A stretch of DNA of 37,586 nt from Bdellovibrionales bacterium (lineage in GTDB: Bacteria > Bdellovibrionota > Bdellovibrionia > Bdellovibrionales > JAGQZY01): NCBI GenBank assembly GCA_019750295.1, contig JAIEOS010000130.1, forward strand, positions 1 to 37,586. Direction: 5' to 3'. Below the pieces are notes generated by a model. That model saw only the letters and a program-made list of their open reading frames with translations. It did not search any database and was not told where the DNA came from. A program made the position numbers and the translations under genes. Within the stretch, counting starts at the first letter, position 1, and every line of letters starts with the position of its first letter. Shown in pieces: positions 17,325 through 24,518 of the stretch.

Positions 17325-18626
17325 ATGGATAAATCAGCAAACGATGTTGTGATAGTTGATGGAGTGAGAACTCCCTTTGCCAAAGCCGGGACCGTATTAC
17401 AGGACGTGCATGCGGCAGAGCTCGGGCAGATCGCCCTTCAGGAATTGATTGCCAGAACCAATCTCGATACGAAAATGGTCGACGAAGTCATCATCGGCTG
17501 CGTGGGTAATCCTGCAGATGCTGTGAACATCGGTCGAGTGGTCGCGCTTCGCGCCGGGATTCCGCAAAATGTATCGGCGCACACGGTTCATAGAAACTGC
17601 GCGTCCGCTCTCGAAAGTATCTCTTCGGGATACAACATGATCAAGGCGGGCTCTGCCGATGTGGTGGTCGCCGGTGGAACAGAAAACATGTCTCAAGCGC
17701 CGCTGATGTTTGGTAAAAAAATGACCGAGCTTTTTGCAAAACTTCAATTTTCGAAAACAGCGGGGCAAAAGATCGGAGCGCTGTTAGGTTTTAGACCGTC
17801 GTTTTTAGCGCCTCGAGTTTCCATCATGGAAGCGCTCACAGATCCTTTTGTCGGCATCAACATGGGACAAACGGCAGAGATTCTTGCGAAAGAGTTTGGC
17901 ATTAGCCGCGAAGAGCAAGATCAGTTTGCTTTGCGCTCCCATCAACGTGCTGTCGATGCCACGAAGAATGGGAAACTGGGCAAAGAGATGACTCCCATTT
18001 TTATCGGGCCCGATTACAAAAAAGTTTTAGATAAAGATAACGGTCCTCGCGATGGTCAAGCCATCGAAGCTTTGCAAAAGTTAAAGCCTTACTTTGATCG
18101 CAAGACGGGAACCATTACGGTAGGAAATGCGTGTCCTCTGACAGACGGCGCGGCGATGATGCTACTCATGAGTCGCAAGAAAGCTCAAGAGTTAGGCTTG
18201 AAGCCTATCGCTCGTATTCGCGGATACGCTTTTGCAGGCTTAGAGCCTGAGCGTATGGGACTCGGTCCTGCGTATGCATCTCCGCTCGCACTTAAAAAAT
18301 CGGGTCTCGAGTTAAAGCAGATGGATTTGATTGAACTGAACGAAGCTTTTGCGGCGCAAGTGATTGCTTGCCAAAAGGCTCTCGCCAGCGAAAAATGGTG
18401 CCAAGAAAAACTGGGAACTTCCGGTGCAGTGGGTGAAATTGATCCGAATAAATTAAACGTGAACGGCGGGGCGATTGCAATTGGTCACCCTGTAGGTGCG
18501 ACTGGTTCGCGTCTGGTGCTCACACTGGTTAAAGAATTACAACGTCGCGGACAACAGTTTGGTCTGGCAACATTGTGTATCGGTGGAGGACAAGGTGGAG
18601 CTATGGTCGTCGAAAACGAAGGATAA
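17325..18626 (+). CDS. fadI: Acetyl-CoA acyltransferase (FadI-type thiolase)
   Basis: A 433-residue thiolase performing the last step of beta-oxidation: CoA-dependent cleavage of 3-ketoacyl-CoA to acetyl-CoA. Seen: VRTPFAKAG near the N-terminus, nucleophile Cys92 in HRNCASALES, LNEAFAAQ, GGAIAIGHPVGATGSR with the catalytic His, and CIGGGQGGA with the second Cys. Length and the HRNCAS context fit the FadI branch better than short-chain acetoacetyl-CoA thiolase. GAGGAG precedes the start. The next gene encodes a FadJ-like partner, and the two normally form a trifunctional complex. Confidence 0.92.
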   Translation: MDKSANDVVIVDGVRTPFAKAGTVLQDVHAAELGQIALQELIARTNLDTKMVDEVIIGCVGNPADAVNIGRVVALRAGIPQNVSAHTVHRNCASALESISSGYNMIKAGSADVVVAGGTENMSQAPLMFGKKMTELFAKLQFSKTAGQKIGALLGFRPSFLAPRVSIMEALTDPFVGINMGQTAEILAKEFGISREEQDQFALRSHQRAVDATKNGKLGKEMTPIFIGPDYKKVLDKDNGPRDGQAIEALQKLKPYFDRKTGTITVGNACPLTDGAAMMLLMSRKKAQELGLKPIARIRGYAFAGLEPERMGLGPAYASPLALKKSGLELKQMDLIELNEAFAAQVIACQKALASEKWCQEKLGTSGAVGEIDPNKLNVNGGAIAIGHPVGATGSRLVLTLVKELQRRGQQFGLATLCIGGGQGGAMVVENEG

Positions 18627-18642
18627 TCAGGCAGGAGATGAA

Positions 18643-20784
18643 ATGAGTATTCAAGAAAGTTTAAAAATCACCCCTAAAGGCGAAGTGGCTCTTCTCGAGT
18701 GGGATCATATTGGTGAAAAAGTAAATAAGCTGAGCACGCCGATCATGATGCGCCTTAAGGAGATTTTAGCGGATTTGCAAAAATCGTCCTACAAGGCAGT
18801 TGTTGTTATTTCTCGCAAGCCTAAGATTTTCATTGCGGGTGCAGATATCGAAGAAATTAAAAATTTGAAATCGCGCGATGATATTAAGTACGCGGTCGAG
18901 CAGGGTCAAGCCATCATGAATTTGGTGGAGGATCTCTCCATTCCCGTGATCGCAGCGATCAATGGGGCGTGCGTCGGTGGTGGTTGTGAATTTGTGATGG
19001 CTTGCGATTATCGGATCGCTTCTGAAGACAAAAGCACAAAGATTGGCCTTCCCGAAGTGAAGCTCGGAATTATACCTGGATTTGGCGGCTGCGTGCGCAT
19101 GCCTCGAATGATCGGTGTAATGAATGCATTAGATATTATTCTCGCGGGGAAAACGGTTCCCGCGCAAAAAGCATACAAAATGGGACTTGTGGATCAAGTG
19201 GTTCACCCCAGCATTCTCGAAGCTGAGGCTCTCAAGCTCGCTCAAAAGGTCATTAAAGAGGGTGGTAAGAAACGCCACAAGAAGTATGCGGGGAAAACCC
19301 TCATGGAAAAAACCATGAACTCTCTTTTACTGCCGGTTGTCTTTAAGAAGGCAAAAGCCACAGTGATGGAGCAGAGCCACGGTCATTACCCGGCTCCTCT
19401 CGAAGCTCTCGATGTGATCAAGAAGTCGCACAACAAATCGCGCGACAAGGCTCTTCAAATCGAAGTCGAAGGCTTTTGCAATGTGGCTGGCGGTTCGGTC
19501 AGTAAAAACTTAATCAACATTTTCTTTATGATGGAAAATGTGAAAAAACGTTCGGGCGTTGCGAATAAGGATGTCAAACCAAAGCCAGTGAAGAGTGTTG
19601 CGGTTTTGGGCGCAGGGACTATGGGGGGCGGTATCGCTTACATGGGAGCTGAGAACAATATCCATATGCGTTTAAAAGACATCAATAACGATGCGATCGC
19701 CAAAGGCTTCCAAGCCGCACGAAAAATTTGGCAAGGCGCACTCAAGCGTAAGTACATTACAAAGTACGAGCTCATTGAAAAAATGAGTCACGTGACAGGC
19801 GGAACGGACTACTCCGGTTTTAAAGGCATGGATGTGATCATCGAAGCCATCGTTGAGAATATGGACGTTAAAAAGAAGGTGATCGCGGAAACGTACGCGC
19901 AAAGCCGCGAGGATGTGATCATTGCTACGAACACATCTTCCCTCAGTGTCACCGAGATGGCCGAAGCTCACCCTCGTCCCGAAAATTTTGTGGGCATGCA
20001 CTTTTTTAATCCAGTGAACAAAATGCCATTGGTCGAAGTTATCCGCGGTCCAAAAACCAGCGACGAAACGACGGCCACGATCTTTGAGCTTTCTAAAAAA
20101 ATGGGAAAAACTCCGATTGTGGTGAAAGACGGCGTGGGCTTCTTGGTGAATCGTCTTTTGATTCCGTATTTGATCGAAGCCGCCTTTTTCCTTCAAGAAG
20201 GCATGGATATTCAAAAGGTCGATGACGTTTTCGTAAAACAATTTGGAATGCCAATGGGCCCCTTCCATCTCATGGACGAAGTCGGTATCGATGTGTGCGT
20301 GAAAGTGTCTAAGATCTTTAAAAAGGCTTTAGGCGAGCGTCTACAAATGCCCGAAACTTTAATGAAGCTCGAAGAGACGGATCGTCTAGGTAAAAAGAAT
20401 TTTAAAGGCTTTTACAAGTGGGATTCTAAAGGGAAAAAAGAGGGTGTCGACGAGTCTGTTTATAAAGACCTCGGTCTTCCCACTCCGACCAATCCCATTT
20501 CCGACGAAGATCTCATCGGACGTGCGATGTTCAACATGGTGAACGAAGCCGCTCTTGTTCTGATCGAAGAAAAGATTGTCGAGTCTGCAGAAGATGTCGA
20601 TATGGGAATGATCATGGGAACAGGTTTCCCTCCGTTCCGTGGAGGACTTCTTCGCTATGCAGATAGCGTCGGTTCCGAGAAGATCGTTGATACGCTTGAA
20701 CTGTATGCAAAGAAGTACGGGCATCGTTTTAAACCATCAAATCCATTGCGATCGATGGCGAAAACTCAACGTACGTTCTACTAG
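18643..20784 (+). CDS. fadJ: Fatty-acid oxidation multifunctional protein (enoyl-CoA hydratase / 3-hydroxyacyl-CoA dehydrogenase)
   Basis: Start placed at ATG 18643 because CAGGAGA lies just upstream and the hydratase domain begins right after. Reading from 18496 would add 49 residues out of frame over fadI and is unlikely. This gives 713 residues. The hydratase/isomerase domain (1 to about 200) has GGGCEFVMA and LPEVKLGIIPGFGG, with catalytic Glu116 and Glu138. The dehydrogenase domain follows, with NAD-binding GAGTMGGG (323-330), NTSSLSVTEMA and GMHFFNPVNKMPLVEVI, and then two C-terminal helical domains. It works with the preceding thiolase in beta-oxidation, plausibly of prey- or host-derived fatty acids. 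Confidence 0.95.
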   Translation: MSIQESLKITPKGEVALLEWDHIGEKVNKLSTPIMMRLKEILADLQKSSYKAVVVISRKPKIFIAGADIEEIKNLKSRDDIKYAVEQGQAIMNLVEDLSIPVIAAINGACVGGGCEFVMACDYRIASEDKSTKIGLPEVKLGIIPGFGGCVRMPRMIGVMNALDIILAGKTVPAQKAYKMGLVDQVVHPSILEAEALKLAQKVIKEGGKKRHKKYAGKTLMEKTMNSLLLPVVFKKAKATVMEQSHGHYPAPLEALDVIKKSHNKSRDKALQIEVEGFCNVAGGSVSKNLINIFFMMENVKKRSGVANKDVKPKPVKSVAVLGAGTMGGGIAYMGAENNIHMRLKDINNDAIAKGFQAARKIWQGALKRKYITKYELIEKMSHVTGGTDYSGFKGMDVIIEAIVENMDVKKKVIAETYAQSREDVIIATNTSSLSVTEMAEAHPRPENFVGMHFFNPVNKMPLVEVIRGPKTSDETTATIFELSKKMGKTPIVVKDGVGFLVNRLLIPYLIEAAFFLQEGMDIQKVDDVFVKQFGMPMGPFHLMDEVGIDVCVKVSKIFKKALGERLQMPETLMKLEETDRLGKKNFKGFYKWDSKGKKEGVDESVYKDLGLPTPTNPISDEDLIGRAMFNMVNEAALVLIEEKIVESAEDVDMGMIMGTGFPPFRGGLLRYADSVGSEKIVDTLELYAKKYGHRFKPSNPLRSMAKTQRTFY

Positions 20785-20796
20785 GGCGAACAGCAT

Positions 20797-20854
20797 GTCA
20801 TCCTGAGCGAAAGCGAAGAATCTTTCGAGATCCCTCGCTTTCGCTCAGGATGAC
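20797..20854. repeat. REP-like perfect hairpin (20-bp arms, 18-base loop)
   Basis: GTCATCCTGAGCGAAAGCGA at 20797-20816 is exactly repeated in reverse complement at 20835-20854. The CATCCTGAGCGAA-type core resembles a short intergenic palindrome I recall from many unrelated bacterial genomes. It fills the gap between fadJ and the next gene and may slow transcription or protect the fadJ mRNA end, although no T-run follows. Confidence 0.85.
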
Positions 20855-20879
20855 GATTGTGAATTTTCATGGAGGAGAA

Positions 20880-21965
20880 GTGCTCAATTATCGATTCCGT
20901 CGACATAACCTAGAGACATTATTGGGCGGAGTTTCCTCGCTGGATCTCTCATTTATGTCCATCGATTCTACAGAAGATGCCCATGACTTTCTCTCGTCCT
21001 ACGGCTTCGACTGGAGTGATGAGAGTGATCGCAAGCGATTGTATGGGTTTTACCAAAAAGCTTTGGTCTTTTTAAAAACGTCGATCCTTGAACCTGACGA
21101 GCACATTCCGTCCTCACTTTCGGATTTGAATGAAATGAAGGACCTGCGCCAACTCCTCGTGAACGTCAATCAAAAGGCAGATATTCCTACTGATGTTCGA
21201 ACGTGGTCCTGCGCTCTCCTTAAAGTGATGCATGTGATTATTCATTTTAGTCACGACATGTACTCGATTTTTCCTGAAGCGATCCAAGAGCAAATTCTTT
21301 CGCCGATCAATTCGGTGATTCAGGAGGATCCAGTGGCGGGGTCCACTGTCTTGCAGGTGGGTGCACAGACAGAAATGATCAAGCTCTATAAGTACGAGCA
21401 AAAGCCGGTGAAGGATTTTCGCAGTAGCATTATTAAGCTTTTGGCGAAGCGGAAACTCTTTGCTCTGAATATCTACGACAACATCGGCGTTCGCTTTGTG
21501 ACAAAAAACATCTTCGATTCCTTTCGCGTCTGTCGGTTTTTGACCCAGAATGGAATTTTAAATTCCATGCACAGTATTACGGACCAATCTGCGAATACGG
21601 TCTATCCTACCAACTTGTTCTTAGAGGTAATGGATAACCTAAGAACCAAAGGGGAGGCGCTTGATCCTAATGAGGTCACGGCAATTCTCGAGAAGAAGCT
21701 CGAAGAGAATCACGATCGTGCGGAGTATTTGCAGAAAGACAATAGTTTCTCAGGTGAAGGGTATCAGTTTATTAAATTTATCAGTCGCCGATTTATCAAT
21801 GTCGACATCAATGGAGAACCTCATCGGTTTTTCTATCCCTTTGAGGTTCAGATCGTCACTCAAGAGGATTATCTCAAGAGCTTTACTGGGGATCAAGCGC
21901 ACGACACCTATAAGGATCGACAACGTCAGGCCGCTCGCAAACGCTTACTTAATTTTGCAAACTAA
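20880..21965 (+). CDS. Divergent RelA/SpoT-like nucleotidyltransferase-fold protein (function unproven)
   Basis: Start placed at GTG 20880, two bases after GGAGGAG; the earlier ATG at 20850 lies inside the REP-like hairpin and is unlikely. The protein is 361 residues. The N-terminal 170 residues are unrecognised. The C-terminal half has, in order, an RKLFALNIYDNIGVRF segment, GYQFIKFI, FEVQIVTQEDY and HDTYKDRQRQAARKRL. This matches the order of RelA/SpoT synthetase motifs: the D-x-x-G-x-R strand, G-Y-Q, E-V-Q-I and H..YK. The equivalents of the two acidic metal ligands (Asp200, Glu322) and the nucleotide-stacking Tyr (Tyr295) are present, with an insertion of about 60 residues between the first and second motifs. 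It may correspond to an uncharacterised family called TIGR04552 in myxobacteria and Bdellovibrio. Enzymatic activity is a hypothesis. Its end overlaps the convergent gene by 17 bases. Confidence 0.7.
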   Translation: MLNYRFRRHNLETLLGGVSSLDLSFMSIDSTEDAHDFLSSYGFDWSDESDRKRLYGFYQKALVFLKTSILEPDEHIPSSLSDLNEMKDLRQLLVNVNQKADIPTDVRTWSCALLKVMHVIIHFSHDMYSIFPEAIQEQILSPINSVIQEDPVAGSTVLQVGAQTEMIKLYKYEQKPVKDFRSSIIKLLAKRKLFALNIYDNIGVRFVTKNIFDSFRVCRFLTQNGILNSMHSITDQSANTVYPTNLFLEVMDNLRTKGEALDPNEVTAILEKKLEENHDRAEYLQKDNSFSGEGYQFIKFISRRFINVDINGEPHRFFYPFEVQIVTQEDYLKSFTGDQAHDTYKDRQRQAARKRLLNFAN

Positions 21966-22446
21966 CTTTCTCCAAATGATGAATGGCATCCTCGATGAGA
22001 GTTTCCGTTCCGGGTCTCCAGCCCTGGATCCTTTCCACTATTTTTCCGTTATTGAAAAAATGAAACTGTGGCGTGGACTTTAAATTTGGAATTTGGGGAA
22101 GAATTGCGTCCATATGTATAATGATATGCTTGTATTCGCTCTGAGCATTCCATTCATCGACAACTCGGGCGTGAGCTTCAAAATTTTCATCAGCTAAAGG
22201 AGTAAGGAATATCGCATTCGTTTTAAAATACTTTTGAATTGCAGGGGTAAATTGACTGAAGGCTTTTTGGCAAAAATGGCATCCGGGATGACTGATCATC
22301 ACTACTTTTTTTCCAGTCATATAAAGTGGAGTGATGTTTTGCGCGGCTTCAAAAACGGGCTTTTTCGAAGTCGAGTCCGACAGGTGTTGCGATGTTTGAC
22401 AGCCGAAAAGAGCAAATAAAAGTAATCCCCAAAAGATAGTTTTCAT
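21949..22446 (-). CDS. Thioredoxin-like lipoprotein
   Basis: A 165-residue protein with a lipoprotein signal (MKTIFWGLLLFALFGC, lipobox LFGC), so it should be lipidated by Lgt and anchored in a membrane facing the periplasm. The thioredoxin fold is shown by VVMISHPGCHFCQKAF with a CHFC active site (CxxC) and by the cis-proline segment STPQFHFFNNGKIVERIQGW. It is probably a thiol-disulphide oxidoreductase. The nearby cysteine-rich secreted proteins could be clients, but that is only an inference. The 3' end overlaps the opposing RelA/SpoT-like gene. Confidence 0.88.
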   Translation of the reverse strand: MKTIFWGLLLFALFGCQTSQHLSDSTSKKPVFEAAQNITPLYMTGKKVVMISHPGCHFCQKAFSQFTPAIQKYFKTNAIFLTPLADENFEAHARVVDEWNAQSEYKHIIIHMDAILPQIPNLKSTPQFHFFNNGKIVERIQGWRPGTETLIEDAIHHLEKVSLQN

Positions 22447-22486
22447 AATTCAATATTAGTATTCAGTGATTTAGGCGTCGAGAATT

Positions 22487-22525
22487 GATGCGTAACGCAT
22501 CGTCAATGAGCTACCGATTTGGTAG
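22487..22525 (+). other. Two adjacent hairpins in leader of TM2 gene
   Basis: GATGCG-TAA-CGCATC at 22487-22501 and CTACC-GATTT-GGTAG at 22511-22525 sit just ahead of the ATG at 22534. The second overlaps the purine-rich bases that would serve as ribosome site. This could modulate translation or be incidental. Confidence 0.35.
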
Positions 22526-22533
22526 AAGATCGT

Positions 22534-22926
22534 ATGTCTAAAAACACTCATTCAATACCCTTGGGATATATTTTGTGGCTCTTTGGATTTACAGGAGCTC
22601 ATCGATTTTACTACGGTAAGCCCATCACCGGAGTTATTTGGTTTTGTACATTGGGACTTCTCGGGGTCGGCTGGTTGATTGATATATTTTTGATTCCAGG
22701 AATGGACCGGGAGGCCGAGCGGCGCTACGGAGATGGTCTTGGCACTATCGATTATAATATTGCCTGGTTGCTGCTGACCTTTCTCGGACTGCTCGGGGTT
22801 CATCGCTTGTACATGCGCAAATACTTAACCGCGGTCATTTGGTTTTTTACCGGGGGATTGTTTCTAGTGGGCTACCTTTACGACTTCCTAACCCTTAATG
22901 ATCAAATTCACGAGATCGATCGTTAG
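22534..22926 (+). CDS. TM2-domain membrane protein (two TM2 units)
   Basis: Read from ATG 22534 (130 residues); an upstream TTG at 22519 would add five residues. The protein is two similar halves, each with two hydrophobic segments joined by a short turn. Each half has the TM2-type pattern: LWLFGFTGAHRFYYGKPITGVIWF in the first and LLTFLGLLGVHRLYMRKYLTAVIWF in the second, followed by a Gly-rich second helix and a D-x-F/L ending. TM2 proteins are small bacterial inner-membrane proteins of unknown function, so the fold is clear but the role is not. Confidence 0.85.
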   Translation: MSKNTHSIPLGYILWLFGFTGAHRFYYGKPITGVIWFCTLGLLGVGWLIDIFLIPGMDREAERRYGDGLGTIDYNIAWLLLTFLGLLGVHRLYMRKYLTAVIWFFTGGLFLVGYLYDFLTLNDQIHEIDR

Positions 22927-23099
22927 AGATTTACGGCTTTTGTAAAACTTTAAGACAAAACCATGGTCGAGGTGGATTTAAATCGTATTCGTTGGATTTA
23001 AAGCGCGATGACCTGTGGTTGCGGAAAAAAACCCGCAATCTCCGCCATGAATTCACTTTTGGGATTATGTCCTCGCCTTTTGTCGCCGAACTGAGAGAC

Positions 23100-23561
23100 A
23101 TGGAAACACACAAAAATTTTTCGATGTCGAAGTTTTTCATCAATATGGTCGTGAGTGCTGCGGCTCTCCTGATCCTCTTCGCCGTTCAGCAGGCTTCTGC
23201 GGGAACCACTGCGGAGTATAAGTGCACGAGTTCTTGTAACTTCTGTGTGAATTACGGAAAGCGAACGGTGTGCTCCGAAAAGTTTAATGACGATTCGGAA
23301 GATTTCGAAATCGCCAAACGCTTAAGTAAAATGGTGAACGATGGAGTTATCGATCCGGGCTCTGATCTAAAAACAGGATTTAAGGTGAAATCGTTTTCGT
23401 CGAAATACTTTAACTGTGATTTCGTCGCTAAAAAGATTCAGCAATGGGAATCGGCTCGTGCCAATCTTTGTAAGCCGTCCGTAGCTAAGAACGGAAAAAA
23501 AACCTCGAACCGAGCTCCGGCCAGTAAAAAAGAGCCCGCGGTTAATCTATTAGAAGAATAA
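23100..23561 (+). CDS. Small Cys-rich secreted or membrane-anchored protein
   Basis: Read from ATG 23100 (153 residues), with ATG 23124 as an alternative. Both place a hydrophobic signal segment (FFINMVVSAAALLILFAVQQASA) near the N-terminus, whereas the longest open frame from 22992 would bury it. The mature part has CTSSCNFCVNYGKRTVC and two later cysteines (FNCDF, NLCKP). The C-terminus is basic. I do not recognise the family. The C-x3-C-x2-C-x7-C cluster could form disulphides or bind metal. It converges with and overlaps the DMT transporter gene by 20 bases. Confidence 0.6.
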   Translation: METHKNFSMSKFFINMVVSAAALLILFAVQQASAGTTAEYKCTSSCNFCVNYGKRTVCSEKFNDDSEDFEIAKRLSKMVNDGVIDPGSDLKTGFKVKSFSSKYFNCDFVAKKIQQWESARANLCKPSVAKNGKKTSNRAPASKKEPAVNLLEE

Positions 23562-24420
23562 GAACTCCGGCTCCTGCTAAAAAGAAAACCAAGGCAATTA
23601 TGAGATAAAGGCTTGGTTTTTTTCTTTCTTTAATGCACTCAAAAAAAGAAGCGAACAGGGGGCCAGAGACTCCTACCGCGGCGATTGAAGCGAGATGTCC
23701 CTCGCGAATAGCCGTTAAATACAAAAAGAGCGAAACAAAAGTCCCGCAAAAAGAAACCAATATCACACGTCCCATTTCATAAGGGGGCAGGGAGAGAAAC
23801 TTTTCCGTAGTTCTCATGTTTTTTATAAATCCAAAAAGCACAAAAAAGACCACGGCGCCACCGGCCCGGTAGAGGTTGGCTTGAAGGACGCCCAATTCGG
23901 GTTGAGCTTCAAAGGACCAACGGGTCAGTATCACGCCGGCGTTGTCAAAAATCACACCGATGAGAGCGGCGACCAATCCCCAGATCTCCCAATGTCCCTC
24001 GGTGCGATATCTCTCAAGACTAAACGTGTAGAGGCAACCGATAAAAAAGAAGATCGCAAGCAGCCGTTCGGGATTGAGGTCTTGCTGGAATAAAAATCGA
24101 GCGGCGATTCCGATAAACAGAGGTTGGAATCCAAAGAGGATGAGAGTTCGAGCAGCACCAATCCGTGCGTAGGCACTCAATAGAAAGATATCACCAATGG
24201 CCAAGCCCAGCAGTCCACTGACGACCAATGCGACAATCACCGGAACTGGGAGTTGAACCCAAGTCTCAAACAAAAATGTTGTTAACACGAGAGCGACAAA
24301 CAAAACGGTCGCTTTAATGGTGTTCATCCAAACAGGAGAGAAACGCCGAGCATACTCGGTGTAATACACAGAGCTGATCGCAAAAACCAACGAAGATCCC
24401 ACAGCAAACAAGTAAGGCAT
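23542..24420 (-). CDS. EamA/DMT-superfamily transporter
   Basis: A 292-residue integral membrane protein with about ten hydrophobic segments in two homologous halves, as in drug/metabolite transporters of the EamA family. The first half has ALVVSGLLGLAIGDIFLLSAYARIGAARTLILFGFQPLF, close to the EamA signature; the second has SFCGTFVSLFLYLTAIREGHLASIAAVGVSGPLFASFFE. EamA proteins export amino acids, metabolites or toxic compounds. The substrate here cannot be read from sequence. The GGTACC-type palindrome lies directly upstream of its start. Confidence 0.9.
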   Translation of the reverse strand: MPYLFAVGSSLVFAISSVYYTEYARRFSPVWMNTIKATVLFVALVLTTFLFETWVQLPVPVIVALVVSGLLGLAIGDIFLLSAYARIGAARTLILFGFQPLFIGIAARFLFQQDLNPERLLAIFFFIGCLYTFSLERYRTEGHWEIWGLVAALIGVIFDNAGVILTRWSFEAQPELGVLQANLYRAGGAVVFFVLFGFIKNMRTTEKFLSLPPYEMGRVILVSFCGTFVSLFLYLTAIREGHLASIAAVGVSGPLFASFFECIKERKKPSLYLIIALVFFLAGAGVLILLID

Positions 24421-24427
24421 CCCGTGA

Positions 24428-24518
24428 TAGGTACCAGGTACCTTTTGCGGATGCGATGTATAAAATTAAAATGGCGCGATTGTGATTCGTCGCATCCGCA
24501 AAAGGTAACGGGCACCTA
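24428..24518. repeat. GGTACC-family palindrome, copy A
   Basis: Arms 24428-24456 and 24490-24518 pair with an inner perfect 18 bp (TACCTTTTGCGGATGCGA) and outer arms with three mismatches; the loop is 33 bases. The left arm shares GGTACC(A/C)GGT(A/T)CCTTTTGC with the element at 32756. The right arm includes the stop codon of the SH3-like gene on the minus strand. It separates two minus-strand genes and has no T-tract. Confidence 0.85.

Noticed and set aside
18496-18642. Extended N-terminus for fadJ starting inside fadI
   Set aside because: The 49 extra residues have no hydratase-like sequence, overlap fadI out of frame, and a good ribosome site precedes ATG 18643.
19672-20268. Minus-strand open frame of 198 codons with many His residues
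   Set aside because: Lies fully inside fadJ on the opposite strand, whose frame is unmistakable. Composition is that of an antisense shadow.
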